Part shown: positions 16,038-23,986 of the stretch, in pieces
Position numbering within the stretch: the first letter of the stretch is position 1
Layout of the letters: the number at the start of each line of letters is the position of its first letter
From: DAORHV01 sp964448405
GTDB taxonomy: Bacteria; Patescibacteriota; Gracilibacteria; Peribacterales; Peribacteraceae
Direction: 5' to 3'
Length of the DNA stretch: 64,000 bases
Assembly (NCBI GenBank): GCA_964448405.1
Contig: CAYUVW010000001.1
Location: 37,576-101,575, forward strand
The notes under the pieces: generated by a model
Seen by the model: the letters and a program-made list of their open reading frames with translations, nothing else
Told to the model about the DNA's origin: nothing
Database searches by the model: none
Position numbers and translations under genes: made by a program

Positions 16038-17051
16038 TTATTTCAAGTACAGCGTCGGATTCTTCTTGTTGCCGTTCACGCGGACCTCGAAGTGCAGGTG
16101 AATTCCGGTCGGTCCGTGCACGCGTCCGGTGTTACCCATGAACGCAATTGCCTGGCCGCGCGTCACGACGTCGCCGTTTTTCACATACATTTCTTTGTTG
16201 TGGGCATACAACGTTACCAGGCCGTTGCCATGGTCGATTTCCACCACGTTTCCATAACCGCCGTTCCAGCCGTATTCGGCACGGATGACCGTTCCCGCCT
16301 CGGCTGCGAAAATCGCGCTGCCGCCTTTATGCTGCATGTCCACACCGAAGTGACTGGAGCCGAAGTACTGGGTGAAGTAACAGTCGCAAGGGTTCTGCAG
16401 CACGCCATACGTCGGCTCGATGACATAGGTTTTGGGCGGCGTAGTCGGAGTGGCCGGGGGTTTGCTGCCAGGAGTCGTCGGCGGCTTTATGGCAACCACT
16501 GGCTTGGGTGCTTCAACAATCGGCTTGCCACCCGGAACGATCAATTGTTGTCCGGCCAAAATATAGCCCCCCTTCAGCTTGTTCTGCGTTGAAATTTTCT
16601 CGGGGGCAACGGAGTACAACTCGGCGATGGCAGACAAGCTCTGGCCGCGCTTTACCGTGTGAATCACGCCGTCGACCGGCAAAATCAGCAGCTTCTGGCC
16701 GGGCTGCACCGTTGCACCGTCGGTTAAGTTGTTGGCCCAACGAATCGTTTCGGGCTTCACGCCTGCGCTCTTGGCGATTGCGCCGATACTCTCGTTCGGC
16801 TCGACCGTGTGCAGGATTCCCTCACTGAAGGCGCTGCGGGTCCCTTGTTCCGTCAGCGACGATGTTTTCATCAGAAAGCCGTCTTCAATGAAAACGATTT
16901 GCCCTTCTTCTTGGTCGGTGAATTCCTGTGGTGCGCTTTGAACGTCGCTCACGTACGGCGGCAGAAACAGCGAGACCACGAACACCACTCCGCAGAGAAG
17001 GCGGATGCGCAGGGAGAGCCAATGCTGAGCGGGGGTGCGTAACGGTCTCAT
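16038..17051 (-). CDS. Secreted LysM-LysM-M23 peptidoglycan endopeptidase
   Basis: A 337-residue exported protein with an N-terminal membrane/signal segment (LSLRIRLLCGVVFVVSLFLP). Two LysM domains follow at about 100-145 (LHTVEPNESIGAIAKSAGV) and 150-200 (IHTVKRGQSLSAIAELYSV), for glycan binding. After a Pro/Thr-rich linker comes a C-terminal M23 domain. The zinc ligands are visible as HFGVDM and HLHFEV, the latter in GIHLHFEVRVNG. It is predicted to cut peptide cross-bridges outside the membrane. It starts 9 nt after the stop of the D,D-carboxypeptidase gene, so the two form an operon for wall maturation. Confidence 0.93.
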   Translation of the reverse strand: MRPLRTPAQHWLSLRIRLLCGVVFVVSLFLPPYVSDVQSAPQEFTDQEEGQIVFIEDGFLMKTSSLTEQGTRSAFSEGILHTVEPNESIGAIAKSAGVKPETIRWANNLTDGATVQPGQKLLILPVDGVIHTVKRGQSLSAIAELYSVAPEKISTQNKLKGGYILAGQQLIVPGGKPIVEAPKPVVAIKPPTTPGSKPPATPTTPPKTYVIEPTYGVLQNPCDCYFTQYFGSSHFGVDMQHKGGSAIFAAEAGTVIRAEYGWNGGYGNVVEIDHGNGLVTLYAHNKEMYVKNGDVVTRGQAIAFMGNTGRVHGPTGIHLHFEVRVNGNKKNPTLYLK

Positions 17052-17060
17052 ACGAAGGGC

Positions 17061-17921
17061 CTACAAAGCTTCTTGCACTGCTTGAAGAACATTCAAGGCG
17101 TCAGTATACCTGTCCGCCGATTTAAGAATCACTAAGAGATACGAGCGCTCTCCTGCAACGAATGCCACAATAAGACATTCACCCGCAGAATCGGTCGTAC
17201 CGGTCTTCAGACCGAAGACGCTGTCGTTGTAGTGCAGCATTTCATTCGTATTCGACAACGCGAATTGCATGCCGTCGCTGCTGGTGATATTCGCAAAACG
17301 CATGCCTACCGTCGCACGGAATGCCGGTTGCCGCAGTGCTGCAACAGAGAGCCAGGCCAAATCTCGCGGCGAGGAATACTGTTGCTGGCTATCCAATCCG
17401 GCCGGATTGCCAAAGTGTGTGTTCGCCATGCCAAGCGCCGTTGCACGCTCATTCATTTCCGCTACGAATTTCGCCACGCTGCGGCTGTGATGCACGGCCA
17501 AGGTGTAGGCCGCATCGTTTGCCGATGGCAGCAGGAGTGCCTTCAGCATGGCGCTCAACTTGAACTGCTGACCTGATTTTGCCTTGAGCGAGCTGCCGCC
17601 GATTTCGTCGGCGATTGCCGGTACGGTCACGGTTTCATCGAGCGAATGATGTTCCAAAACTATCAGGGCGGTCATGATCTTCGTCAGGCTTGCCATGGGT
17701 CTGGGTGTATCCGGATTCACCGAAAAGAGCTCCTCGCCGCTATCTAAGTCTATGAGCATGACACCCGAAGCACTGAGCGCAGGGACGTTCAGGTGTTCCT
17801 GAATCTTTGATGGCGCAGTTACCTGCACGACTTCGATACTCGGCAACGATGCCAAGTGGACGCTGTCGGCGGTCGGAGGGACCATGCCGAGCAGCAAGAG
17901 GGAAGCGATGGCGCGAAGCAT
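17061..17921 (-). CDS. D-alanyl-D-alanine carboxypeptidase (S11 family)
   Basis: A 286-residue penicillin-binding-protein-type enzyme that trims the terminal D-Ala of peptidoglycan stem peptides. A signal peptide (MLRAIASLLLLGMVPP) precedes the catalytic domain with all three motifs: SLTK (the nucleophile Ser in PMASLTKIMTA), SAN in LLPSANDAAY, and KTG in FGLKTGTTDSAGE. The C-terminal anchoring domain of DacA/DacC is lacking, so the protein may be released or held by its N-terminus. A C-rich pyrimidine tract instead of a Shine-Dalgarno precedes the ATG. It is followed by the LysM-M23 gene and preceded by ftsQ in the same orientation. Confidence 0.93.
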   Translation of the reverse strand: MLRAIASLLLLGMVPPTADSVHLASLPSIEVVQVTAPSKIQEHLNVPALSASGVMLIDLDSGEELFSVNPDTPRPMASLTKIMTALIVLEHHSLDETVTVPAIADEIGGSSLKAKSGQQFKLSAMLKALLLPSANDAAYTLAVHHSRSVAKFVAEMNERATALGMANTHFGNPAGLDSQQQYSSPRDLAWLSVAALRQPAFRATVGMRFANITSSDGMQFALSNTNEMLHYNDSVFGLKTGTTDSAGECLIVAFVAGERSYLLVILKSADRYTDALNVLQAVQEAL

Positions 17922-17952
17922 GCGTGCGGAAGGGGGAGGGGCGCGTTGGCGC

Positions 17953-18870
17953 TCACTTGTAAATCACTCGATCGGAGATACGCAGGTCGACGTACTCCTT
18001 CACCTGATCCAGCGGGACGGTTTTGAGGAAATCCCGGAAGCGCTGGAATTGTAGTGCCAACGGACTTGTTAGATCAAACCACAAAGAGACCTTATTTGCA
18101 CGGACGTGGAACTCTTGAGCGCGGATGAACACCGTAATATCCGTGACCGTAAACCCGAAGTTTTCGGACAGCATGTCCCTGGCTTGGAAAATGGTATGCA
18201 GGAATTCCGGTCCGATCAAAAACGTGCGGTTGGTCGGCTTTACGCCCCAGTCCGTAATGCGTAATTTTGGCAGCGTATCGCCGTCGGTGAGTGCAATGGG
18301 GGTGAATATCGCATACCCGTCTGATGTCACGTATGCATGGCTGCCCGATCCACTCACGGCGCCGCTGCCGACAAAGGGTTCATCCAATTTCAATTCGGCC
18401 GCCACCGTATCCAGGTAGGCGGAAATAATGAGCGTCGAAGGGTATTGCTTAGCAATCTCAATGCGACGAATGTCGGGGTATTGGTCGGCCAGCAGTTCGA
18501 ATACCTGGTTCTTGGTAATGAATGGCAAACGTGTGCGGAACAAGGGCTTGAGCACCTCTTGTACCTCTTCTATATCCAGGCGCGCATCTTGGCGACGGAC
18601 CTGAATTTGTTTCACGTCGAAGATCGGCGAAAACATCAAAATGCCGATGACCGCCAGTATCGTGAGCATGAGCGCGATACCCGCCCACACCTTGAACTCC
18701 GATCCGATCGCCGATGCGACCTTGGTCCACTTGCGGGTGCCGTGAGAAATATTGCGCATGCGACGCCGTACCATCGTCGTGCGATAGTACTTCTTGGCCA
18801 TGGTGCGCACGAACGGGCTTGCCGTGCGGTTTAAGTGCTTCGGCAACCTGCTCGGTTTCTTGAGCGGCAT
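17953..18870 (-). CDS. ftsQ: FtsQ/DivIB-like cell division protein
   Basis: A 305-residue single-pass membrane protein. A basic cytosolic N-terminus (about 60 residues, rich in K/R) precedes a transmembrane helix (AGIALMLTILAVIGILMF). A POTRA domain follows directly (FSPIFDVKQIQVRRQDARL, ITKNQVFELLADQYPDIRRIEI), then a beta-rich FtsQ domain. This is the layout of FtsQ/DivIB, which links early and late divisome proteins. The ATG at 18870 is 7 nt after TACACT (18878-18883, minus). The D,D-carboxypeptidase follows 31 nt downstream. The symbol is assigned from architecture, since sequence identity in this family is low. Confidence 0.75.
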   Translation of the reverse strand: MPLKKPSRLPKHLNRTASPFVRTMAKKYYRTTMVRRRMRNISHGTRKWTKVASAIGSEFKVWAGIALMLTILAVIGILMFSPIFDVKQIQVRRQDARLDIEEVQEVLKPLFRTRLPFITKNQVFELLADQYPDIRRIEIAKQYPSTLIISAYLDTVAAELKLDEPFVGSGAVSGSGSHAYVTSDGYAIFTPIALTDGDTLPKLRITDWGVKPTNRTFLIGPEFLHTIFQARDMLSENFGFTVTDITVFIRAQEFHVRANKVSLWFDLTSPLALQFQRFRDFLKTVPLDQVKEYVDLRISDRVIYK

Positions 18871-18910
18871 GGACGACAGTGTACCAGCAGAGCGGACGGC
18901 TGTTTTGGCC

Positions 18911-19008
18911 TAGAAAGGGATTCCAAGGAGTCCAAAGAAACCAAAGAGTCCAAGGAAAGTAGGGCATTCTTGGAATCGTCGGAATCCTTGGTTTCTTTGG
19001 AATTTCTC
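18911..19008. repeat. 9-nt-period palindromic element (copy B)
   Basis: The left arm (18918-18957) and right arm (18970-19007) are built from 9-nt units in inverted orientation and can form one long hairpin. The element lies between the divergent ftsQ and GT4 genes, so it cannot be a simple terminator for either. Confidence 0.7.
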
Positions 19009-19047
19009 AGGTGCAAGAACGGCCTTTGGCCAACTCAGTTTCTCTCG

Positions 19048-19053
19048 TACCAT
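19048..19053 (+). promoter_or_regulatory. -10 hexamer, leaderless start of GT4
   Basis: TACCAT lies 6 nt before the ATG at 19060. Confidence 0.5.
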
Positions 19054-19059
19054 GGGCCC

Positions 19060-20160
19060 ATGCGCCTCGCCCTTGTCGCCGACTGGCTGCCCACGTTCGG
19101 CGGCGCCGAACATGTCATTGCCGCGCTGCACCGCATGTGGCCCGATTCGCCATTGTTCACGACGGTGTACAACAAGAAGAAACTTCCGGCATTGGCAAAA
19201 GCCGATGTGCGCACCGTGCCGCGTTTGCAGTGGCTGTACGGCATCCTTGGACGGCATCAATTCTTGTTGCCGTTGCTGCCGCGCGCAGTGGAGGACATCG
19301 ATCTCTCCGGCTACGACGTGGTCTTCAGTTCATCGCATGCGGTCGGCAAAGGTGTGGTCCCGCCGTCGGGCGCCGTTCATGTCTGCTACTGCCACACGCC
19401 CATGCGTTACGCCTGGGAAATGGAAGCCGAGTATTTAAAGGATTTTCGCATGCGAGGTTGGCTCAAGAAAAAAGTGCAACAGCAACTCAAGCGCCTGCGT
19501 CGATGGGATCTGTCCACCGCACGTCGAGTGGATGTGTTCATTGCCAATTCCACTGAAACCCAGAGTCGTATCGCACGCATTTACGGACGCGACAGCGTCG
19601 TTATTCCGCCACCGGTCGATGATCGCTTTTTCCAGACTCCACTCGGAGCACAAGGCGGCTATTACCTGGCGCTGGGACGACTGGTCCCCTACAAGCGTTT
19701 CGATCTGCTGATTGATCTTGCCAATGCGCTCAAAATCAATCTCGTTATTGGCGGCACCGGACACGAGGAAGCCCGTCTGCGAGCCATGGCTGGGCCTACA
19801 GTGAGGTTCAAGGGCTTCGTTCCGGATGCCGATCTGCCGCGCCTGTACGCCGACGCGAAAGCGGTGTTGTTTCCGCAGGTCGAAGACGCCGGCATCGTTC
19901 CGCTGGAAGCTCAAGCCAGCGGTGCGCCCGTCATCGCCTTCGGCAAGGGCGGCGTGCTCGACGTGGTGGAGAACGGACGCACCGGTGTACTGGCTACAGC
20001 ACAAACCGTGGAGTCCTTCTCGACAGCGGTACTGGAGTGCGAAGCGAAGTCGTGGGACCGCGCTGCCATCCGCGAGAGTGCCCGCAAATTCTCGCAGCAA
20101 AAATTCAGCGAGCGCATCGAGGCCGCCGTCGCCGACGCGGTGAAGAGGTTCGGCAAGTAG
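19060..20160 (+). CDS. GT4-family glycosyltransferase (mannosyl/rhamnosyl type)
   Basis: A 366-residue GT-B enzyme, probably acting in surface polysaccharide synthesis. The N-terminal domain begins MRLALVADWLPTFGGAEHV and has the CYCHTPMRYAWEM motif typical of GT4 enzymes near O-antigen and exopolysaccharide genes. The donor domain shows LALGRLVPYKRFDLLI, LVIGGTGHEEARLR and DAGIVPLEAQASGAPVIAFG. The frame extends upstream to 18835 only by reading through the 9-nt repeat (SKESKETKESKES), so ATG 19060 next to TACCAT is taken as the start. The sugar donor is unknown. Confidence 0.88.
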   Translation: MRLALVADWLPTFGGAEHVIAALHRMWPDSPLFTTVYNKKKLPALAKADVRTVPRLQWLYGILGRHQFLLPLLPRAVEDIDLSGYDVVFSSSHAVGKGVVPPSGAVHVCYCHTPMRYAWEMEAEYLKDFRMRGWLKKKVQQQLKRLRRWDLSTARRVDVFIANSTETQSRIARIYGRDSVVIPPPVDDRFFQTPLGAQGGYYLALGRLVPYKRFDLLIDLANALKINLVIGGTGHEEARLRAMAGPTVRFKGFVPDADLPRLYADAKAVLFPQVEDAGIVPLEAQASGAPVIAFGKGGVLDVVENGRTGVLATAQTVESFSTAVLECEAKSWDRAAIRESARKFSQQKFSERIEAAVADAVKRFGK

Positions 20161-20186
20161 GAGTCCAAGGAGTCTTCGGAGTCCCC
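20160..20186. repeat. 9-nt-period element (copy C, partial)
   Basis: About three units of AGTCCAAGG type lie directly after the GT4 stop. They are inverted relative to copy D on the other side of nnrD, so nnrD is flanked by inverted copies. Confidence 0.55.
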
Positions 20187-20210
20187 TCGCAATCTACGCA
20201 ACCGGGGGTA

Positions 20211-20216
20211 TAGACT
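20211..20216 (+). promoter_or_regulatory. -10 hexamer of nnrD, leaderless start
   Basis: TAGACT lies 6 nt before the ATG at 20223; an overlapping TATAGA is 2 nt earlier. Confidence 0.45.
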
Positions 20217-20222
20217 CTCTTC

Positions 20223-21011
20223 ATGCAACGCTCAGCCGACTCGCACAAAGGCGATAACGGCAAAGTCGCCGTCATCGGTGGCTCGCTCCATCAGCACGGT
20301 GCGCCGCTCTTTTCCGCACTCGCGGCAGAAGCGGGCGGAGCGGATTTGGTGTACGTACTGGTGCCGTCCGTCCACGTGGAGGTGACGAAGCAGGCGTCGC
20401 CCAATCTGCAAGTCTATTGGTTCGGTACCGCTACTGCGCCGGATGTCTTCACGCCCAAAGATCACGCTGTGCTTTTGGAATTACTGGCGACCATCGATTG
20501 CGCCGTCATCGGTCCCGGCTTGGCTCGCACGCCTGCCATGCTTTCCGCATTGCAGACCATCTTCGACTCCTCCACCTGCCCGCTCGTAGTAGATGCCACC
20601 GGATTGCAGTCATTCACGCTCTCCGCACTCAAGGGTCGTAACGCGGTGCTCACACCGCACCTGGGCGAACTAGAGCGCATGGAACTGGATCCTGCCCGTG
20701 CAGTGGATGCAGCCAAAGAAGCGAAAGCCACGCTGCTCATCAAAGGCGTTATCGATCGCGTTATTTCCGAGACCGGACTCGAACGCGAGATCCCCGGCGG
20801 TAACCCTGGCCTTACCGTTGGCGGCACCGGTGACGCGCTTGCCGGGCTGACTGCCTCGCTCATCGCTCAAGGCATGCCGCACTTCGACGCGGCCGTCACT
20901 GCCAGCACGGTCATCAAACGCGCCGGAGCCCTGCTCTTTAACGAATACGGCCATGCCTACGGAACGCGGCGCGTGATCGAATGCATCCCCCGCATCCTGA
21001 AGTCGCTCTAA
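20223..21011 (+). CDS. nnrD: ADP-dependent (S)-NAD(P)H-hydrate dehydratase
   Basis: A 262-residue ribokinase-fold enzyme of the YjeF C-terminal family that repairs hydrated NAD(P)H using ADP or ATP. Motifs present are SHKGDNGKVAVIGGS near the N-terminus, ADLVYV, VIGPGLART, VDATGLQ, LTPHLGELERM, LLIKGVIDRVI and the phosphate-binding TVGGTGDALAGL. The N-terminal epimerase domain (NnrE) is absent, as is common for a stand-alone NnrD. It sits between two 9-nt repeat elements in inverted orientation. Confidence 0.92.
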   Translation: MQRSADSHKGDNGKVAVIGGSLHQHGAPLFSALAAEAGGADLVYVLVPSVHVEVTKQASPNLQVYWFGTATAPDVFTPKDHAVLLELLATIDCAVIGPGLARTPAMLSALQTIFDSSTCPLVVDATGLQSFTLSALKGRNAVLTPHLGELERMELDPARAVDAAKEAKATLLIKGVIDRVISETGLEREIPGGNPGLTVGGTGDALAGLTASLIAQGMPHFDAAVTASTVIKRAGALLFNEYGHAYGTRRVIECIPRILKSL

Positions 21012-21015
21012 GCAG

Positions 21016-21069
21016 GGGTTCTTCGGACTCCTTGGACTCCTTGGATTCTTTGGTTTCTTTGGAATCCTT
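21016..21069. repeat. 9-nt-period element (copy D)
   Basis: Five uninterrupted 9-nt units of GGANTCNTT type occupy 21025-21069, the cleanest example of the family. They end 5 nt before the pgeF -10 box. Confidence 0.8.
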
Positions 21070-21074
21070 CCCGC

Positions 21075-21080
21075 TATGCT
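21075..21080 (+). promoter_or_regulatory. -10 hexamer of pgeF, leaderless start
   Basis: TATGCT lies 6 nt before the ATG at 21087. Confidence 0.5.
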
Positions 21081-21086
21081 TCTCTC

Positions 21087-21758
21087 ATGATCGATCATCC
21101 TTTTGCCAACCTCCGGCCGTTTGCGAAACAGCTGGATGTGTTGTTCTTGGACAGAGCTGACAACGTCGCCTCGGATGCCGACATTAAGCGCGTGACGGCC
21201 GTTGACACACTCACGAGCTTGCACCAGAAGCACGGCAAGAACGTGGTCGTTGTGCGCGAGGAATCCTCGCGAACGCTGCAAGCCGACGGACTCATCACCG
21301 ATGTCAAAGGCCTGAGTCTACTTATTCGTTTTGCCGACTGCCAAAACTTCGTAGTCTACGCGCCCAAGCACAACGTGGTCGGGCTCATTCATGCCGGATG
21401 GAAAGGCGTGGTGGCCGGCGTCATCCCCGAATTCTTTGCCGTGCTCAAACGCGAGTGGGGCATCGGCGCTGCGGACGTCGTCGTTGGTGCTGGGCCGTCG
21501 CTGTGCACCGCATGCGCCGACTTCACCGATCCAAATACCGAAGTGCCCACGCTGAAGCCGTTCATCGGTGGTCGCTGCGTGGATTTGATTGCCGCTGCCA
21601 ACAAACAATTTGCCAATGCCGGTGTGCCCGCAGCCAACATCGAGCGCATGTCCGAATGCACCCGCTGCAACCCCGAAACACTCTGGACCTACCGCGGCGG
21701 ACATCGTGAAGAGGTGAAGAACGGCTTCACCAATTGCCTGGTCGCCACACTCCGATAA
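21087..21758 (+). CDS. pgeF: PgeF/YfiH-type polyphenol oxidase family protein
   Basis: A 223-residue cytosolic protein of the Cu-oxidase_4 (YfiH/laccase-domain) family. In bacteria this family has been linked to purine nucleoside phosphorolysis and, in PgeF, to removal of mis-incorporated serine from peptidoglycan precursors. Metal/active-site motifs are RFADCQNFVVY, GLIHAGWKGVV and GPSLCTACADF, with conserved Cys and His. The C-terminus has MSECTRCNPE and WTYRGGH. Slightly shorter than usual. Given the wall genes nearby, the peptidoglycan-editing role is attractive but not shown. Confidence 0.88.
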   Translation: MIDHPFANLRPFAKQLDVLFLDRADNVASDADIKRVTAVDTLTSLHQKHGKNVVVVREESSRTLQADGLITDVKGLSLLIRFADCQNFVVYAPKHNVVGLIHAGWKGVVAGVIPEFFAVLKREWGIGAADVVVGAGPSLCTACADFTDPNTEVPTLKPFIGGRCVDLIAAANKQFANAGVPAANIERMSECTRCNPETLWTYRGGHREEVKNGFTNCLVATLR

Positions 21759-21796
21759 TTCCGGTCATTTTCCTCGCCCGATATCCGGCCGCGTGG

Positions 21797-21802
21797 TAGC
21801 AT
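21797..21802 (+). promoter_or_regulatory. -10 hexamer of the structured RNA
   Basis: TAGCAT at 21797-21802 has no start codon after it within an expected distance. It would direct transcription from about 21809 into the structured region. Confidence 0.4.
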
Positions 21803-21808
21803 TCCCGA

Positions 21809-22115
21809 CTGTCTCGACGACCCGTCAGCCCGCGCATACTTTTTCTCTGACTTATCTTACGGGAGACCAAATCACCTCGGCCCGTGGGCCGAGGATGCGG
21901 TCACCCACCTGGCGTACCAGGGATAGAGTCACGCGGAGCAACGGCCGTTTGGACATATCTACACTCACGAAAGGAAACCTCCGGCTCCCAACGACAAGCT
22001 CTTGAGCGGAGCGAAAGGCTTGGCGTGCAGTCCCCTTTGGGGATTCCCTCTCGTGGACTCTCCTTCGGAAAAGGTGCGTCTCCAGGCAGGCAGAGCCTGC
22101 CTTCGACGCGTTTTT
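21809..22115 (+). ncRNA. Candidate structured non-coding RNA, about 300 nt, family not recognised
   Basis: The 427-nt space between pgeF and the convergent ssb gene has no plausible protein but contains a plus-strand -10 box, dense secondary structure and a strong terminator. Helices seen include CCCGT with ACGGG, a perfect 9-bp hairpin CCTCGGCCC/GGGCCGAGG (about 21873-21892), CCTGG-CGTA-CCAGG, CAAGC with GCTTG, and TCCCC-TTT-GGGGA. Length and density suit a housekeeping RNA. I looked for RNase P, tmRNA, SRP and 6S signatures and did not find a convincing match, so identity is open. Confidence 0.5.
22076..22115 (+). terminator. Terminator of the structured RNA
   Basis: GCGTC/GACGC encloses a perfect GGCAGGC-AGA-GCCTGCC hairpin, followed by GTTTTT (to 22115). 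Confidence 0.75.
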
Positions 22116-22142
22116 ATGAAAGTTGCCATGGGGCATATATCC

Positions 22143-22173
22143 CCGTAGGCGCGACGCGACGTCGCGCCTACGG
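22143..22173. terminator. Perfect 14-bp hairpin after ssb
   Basis: A 14-bp perfect inverted repeat with a 3-nt loop lies 13 nt beyond the ssb stop. No T-run follows on either strand, so it may stabilise 3' ends or block convergent transcription. Confidence 0.6.
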
Positions 22174-22185
22174 AATAAGAGCTCC

Positions 22186-22587
22186 TTATTTTTGCTCGAC
22201 TGCCACTTCTTCGGCAGGGACTTCGTCGTCCTGCAACTTCGGGGCCTCGGCTTCGGCCTTGGGTCCAATGAGCACCAGGTTTTCCACCACCACTTCGGTG
22301 CGGTACTGCTTGGTGCCGTTCTCGGCCTCCCAGCTGCGGGTGTGCAAATAGCCCTCTACGTAGAGCGGTTTGCCCTTGCGGATGTACTCGGCGCAGAAGC
22401 CGGCAAGCTTGCCCCACGCGACAAGGTTATGGAATTCGGCGACGCTCTGGCGTTCGCCTTGGGCGTCTTTCCACACGCGGTTCGTTGCCAAACCGAACGT
22501 GCAGACGTCTCTGCCACTGGGCAGTTTCTTGTGTTCGGCATCGCGCGTGGCGTTGCCGAGCAGCATGGTCCTGTTGACCGTTTTCAT
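22186..22587 (-). CDS. ssb: Single-stranded DNA-binding protein
   Basis: A 133-residue SSB with a full OB-fold: MKTVNRTMLLGNATRDAEHK, TFGLATNRVWKD, EFHNLVAWGKLAGFCAEYIRKG, LYVEGYLHTRSWE and TEVVVENLVLIGP. It coats single-stranded DNA in replication and repair. The C-terminal tail is acidic but ends EEVAVEQK, without the DDDIPF-type tip that most bacterial SSBs use to recruit partners. ATG 22587 is chosen as the normal family start; it follows a pyrimidine-rich tract rather than a Shine-Dalgarno. The longer frame to 22704 is not needed. Confidence 0.93.
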   Translation of the reverse strand: MKTVNRTMLLGNATRDAEHKKLPSGRDVCTFGLATNRVWKDAQGERQSVAEFHNLVAWGKLAGFCAEYIRKGKPLYVEGYLHTRSWEAENGTKQYRTEVVVENLVLIGPKAEAEAPKLQDDEVPAEEVAVEQK

Positions 22588-22793
22588 AGAGAAAAGGGGG
22601 AAGAAATACAGGAGGAACATGATGAATTCGCGGCCCCTGCCGTCGCTATCCCCTGACGGGGCCATATCCGGTCGCCAGTCGTTCTTTCCTGAAATGTAAG
22701 CCAATCATCCGGTTCCGGCTCGTCGAAGAATCCCAGCCCAGCGACCGGCTTTGTGGTTGCTGCGCAAGAGACGATGTATGCTGCCGTATCCAG
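22588..22793. other. Divergent intergenic region
   Basis: These 206 nt separate ssb from the dGTPase gene. Besides TATGCT at 22777-22782, which serves the rightward gene, no clear structure or coding sequence is visible. Confidence 0.4.
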
Positions 22794-23900
22794 ATGCTCC
22801 CCATCTCCCAGCGCATGTCATCGGCCAATACCCTGCTCATGCCGTACGCCGTACCGCACGGCGGCGGGTTGGGACGCATTCACCCCGAACCGGAAGACTC
22901 CACGCGCTTCCCGTTTCAACGTGACCGCGACCGCATTCTGCATACGCAGTCGTTCCGGCGCCTGAAACATAAGACGCAGGTGTTCGTCACCGGTACCGGC
23001 GACCACTACCGCACGCGCATTACCCACACGCTGGAGGTCGCCCAGGTCGGCCGGGACATCGCCCGTACCATGGGATTGAACGAAGATTTGGCCGAGTCCA
23101 TCGCTTTGGCCCACGACCTTGGTCACACGCCATTCGGACACGCCGGTGAAGAGGCATTGAATGAATGCGTTCAGCCCTTTGGTAAGCGCTTTGAGCACAA
23201 TCTTCAGTCACTGCGCATCGTCACGTTCCTCGAGCAGCGCAGCAAGCATTACGACGGACTCAACTTGAATCGCGAAGTGCTGGAAGGACTCATGAAACAC
23301 CGCACGCCCCACGATATGCCCGAGGACCTGGTGCTCGAACGCTCTCCATCGCTGGAAGCACAAGTCGTCAACCTGGCCGACGAAATCGCCTACACCGCCC
23401 ACGATACCGACGACGGCTTACGCGCCGGCATCATCACCACCAATGAACTTCGCATGCTCAAATTGGGGGAACTGGCTTCGGAAAGGGCGAAAGAAACCGG
23501 TACGGAAATCCGTGGCGCCATTGTGCAGGCGTTGATTCATGACCTCTACATCGCCACCGAGCAAGCGATTGCCGATCGAGGCATTCGCACCCTCGCAGAT
23601 GTGTACGCCGCACACGATGACATCGTTCAGTTCACTGCGGGCATGCGAGAGATGATGAAAGAACTTCGCACATTTCTCTGGACTCGGCTCTACATGAATC
23701 CCGGCGTGCAGGCCCAGGCCAATCAGGGCAAGCAGGTCATCCGAGATGTCTTCGCGGCATACCTAGCCCGCCCGCCCGACAAGGTTCTTGCGCTGCAGAA
23801 GAAACACGGCGGAGCCCTGGAGGAAGCCGTAAAAGACTACGTCGCCGGTATGACGGACGTGTTTGCGTTTGAGCAATGGCGAGCGATCACTAAACAGTAA
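22794..23900 (+). CDS. dGTP triphosphohydrolase-like HD-domain protein
   Basis: A 368-residue HD-superfamily hydrolase of the deoxynucleoside triphosphate triphosphohydrolase (Dgt type 2) family, which cleaves dNTPs to nucleoside and triphosphate. Visible are FQRDRDRILHTQSFRRL, the metal-binding RITHTLEVAQVGRDIAR, AHDLGHTPFGHAGEEALNE and DEIAYTAHDTDDGLRAG. The start follows TATGCT by 11 nt. The second methionine (MSSANTLL) is possible. An AAACAGT-type 7-nt repeat lies just before the stop. Confidence 0.9.
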   Translation: MLPISQRMSSANTLLMPYAVPHGGGLGRIHPEPEDSTRFPFQRDRDRILHTQSFRRLKHKTQVFVTGTGDHYRTRITHTLEVAQVGRDIARTMGLNEDLAESIALAHDLGHTPFGHAGEEALNECVQPFGKRFEHNLQSLRIVTFLEQRSKHYDGLNLNREVLEGLMKHRTPHDMPEDLVLERSPSLEAQVVNLADEIAYTAHDTDDGLRAGIITTNELRMLKLGELASERAKETGTEIRGAIVQALIHDLYIATEQAIADRGIRTLADVYAAHDDIVQFTAGMREMMKELRTFLWTRLYMNPGVQAQANQGKQVIRDVFAAYLARPPDKVLALQKKHGGALEEAVKDYVAGMTDVFAFEQWRAITKQ

Positions 23901-23919
23901 ACAGTAGGCAGTAGTCAGC
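23892..23919. repeat. 7-nt-period repeat element
   Basis: Four consecutive 7-nt units (AAACAGT twice, AGGCAGT, AGTCAGC) overlap the end of the dGTPase gene, whose TAA is inside the element. They match the element between ybaK and zwf. Confidence 0.65.
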
Positions 23920-23986
23920 TGGGTTCCAGCAAGATGCAGAACTACCTTTTTTGCAAAGGCAGACAATGTTGTTCTCCTTCATCCAC

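Noticed and set aside
21809..22115. RNase P RNA, tmRNA, SRP RNA or 6S RNA
   Set aside because: A few resemblances were noticed (for example GGAAA followed by TCCGG and CTCC near 21975), but the remaining conserved regions, the tmRNA tag and 3' acceptor, and the SRP loop were not found.
22588..22610. Pyrimidine tract (CTTCCCCCTT) before ssb as a special translation signal, also seen before 8443, 17921 and 4778
   Set aside because: At metK the tract is the terminator tail, and elsewhere the examples are too few to separate from local composition.
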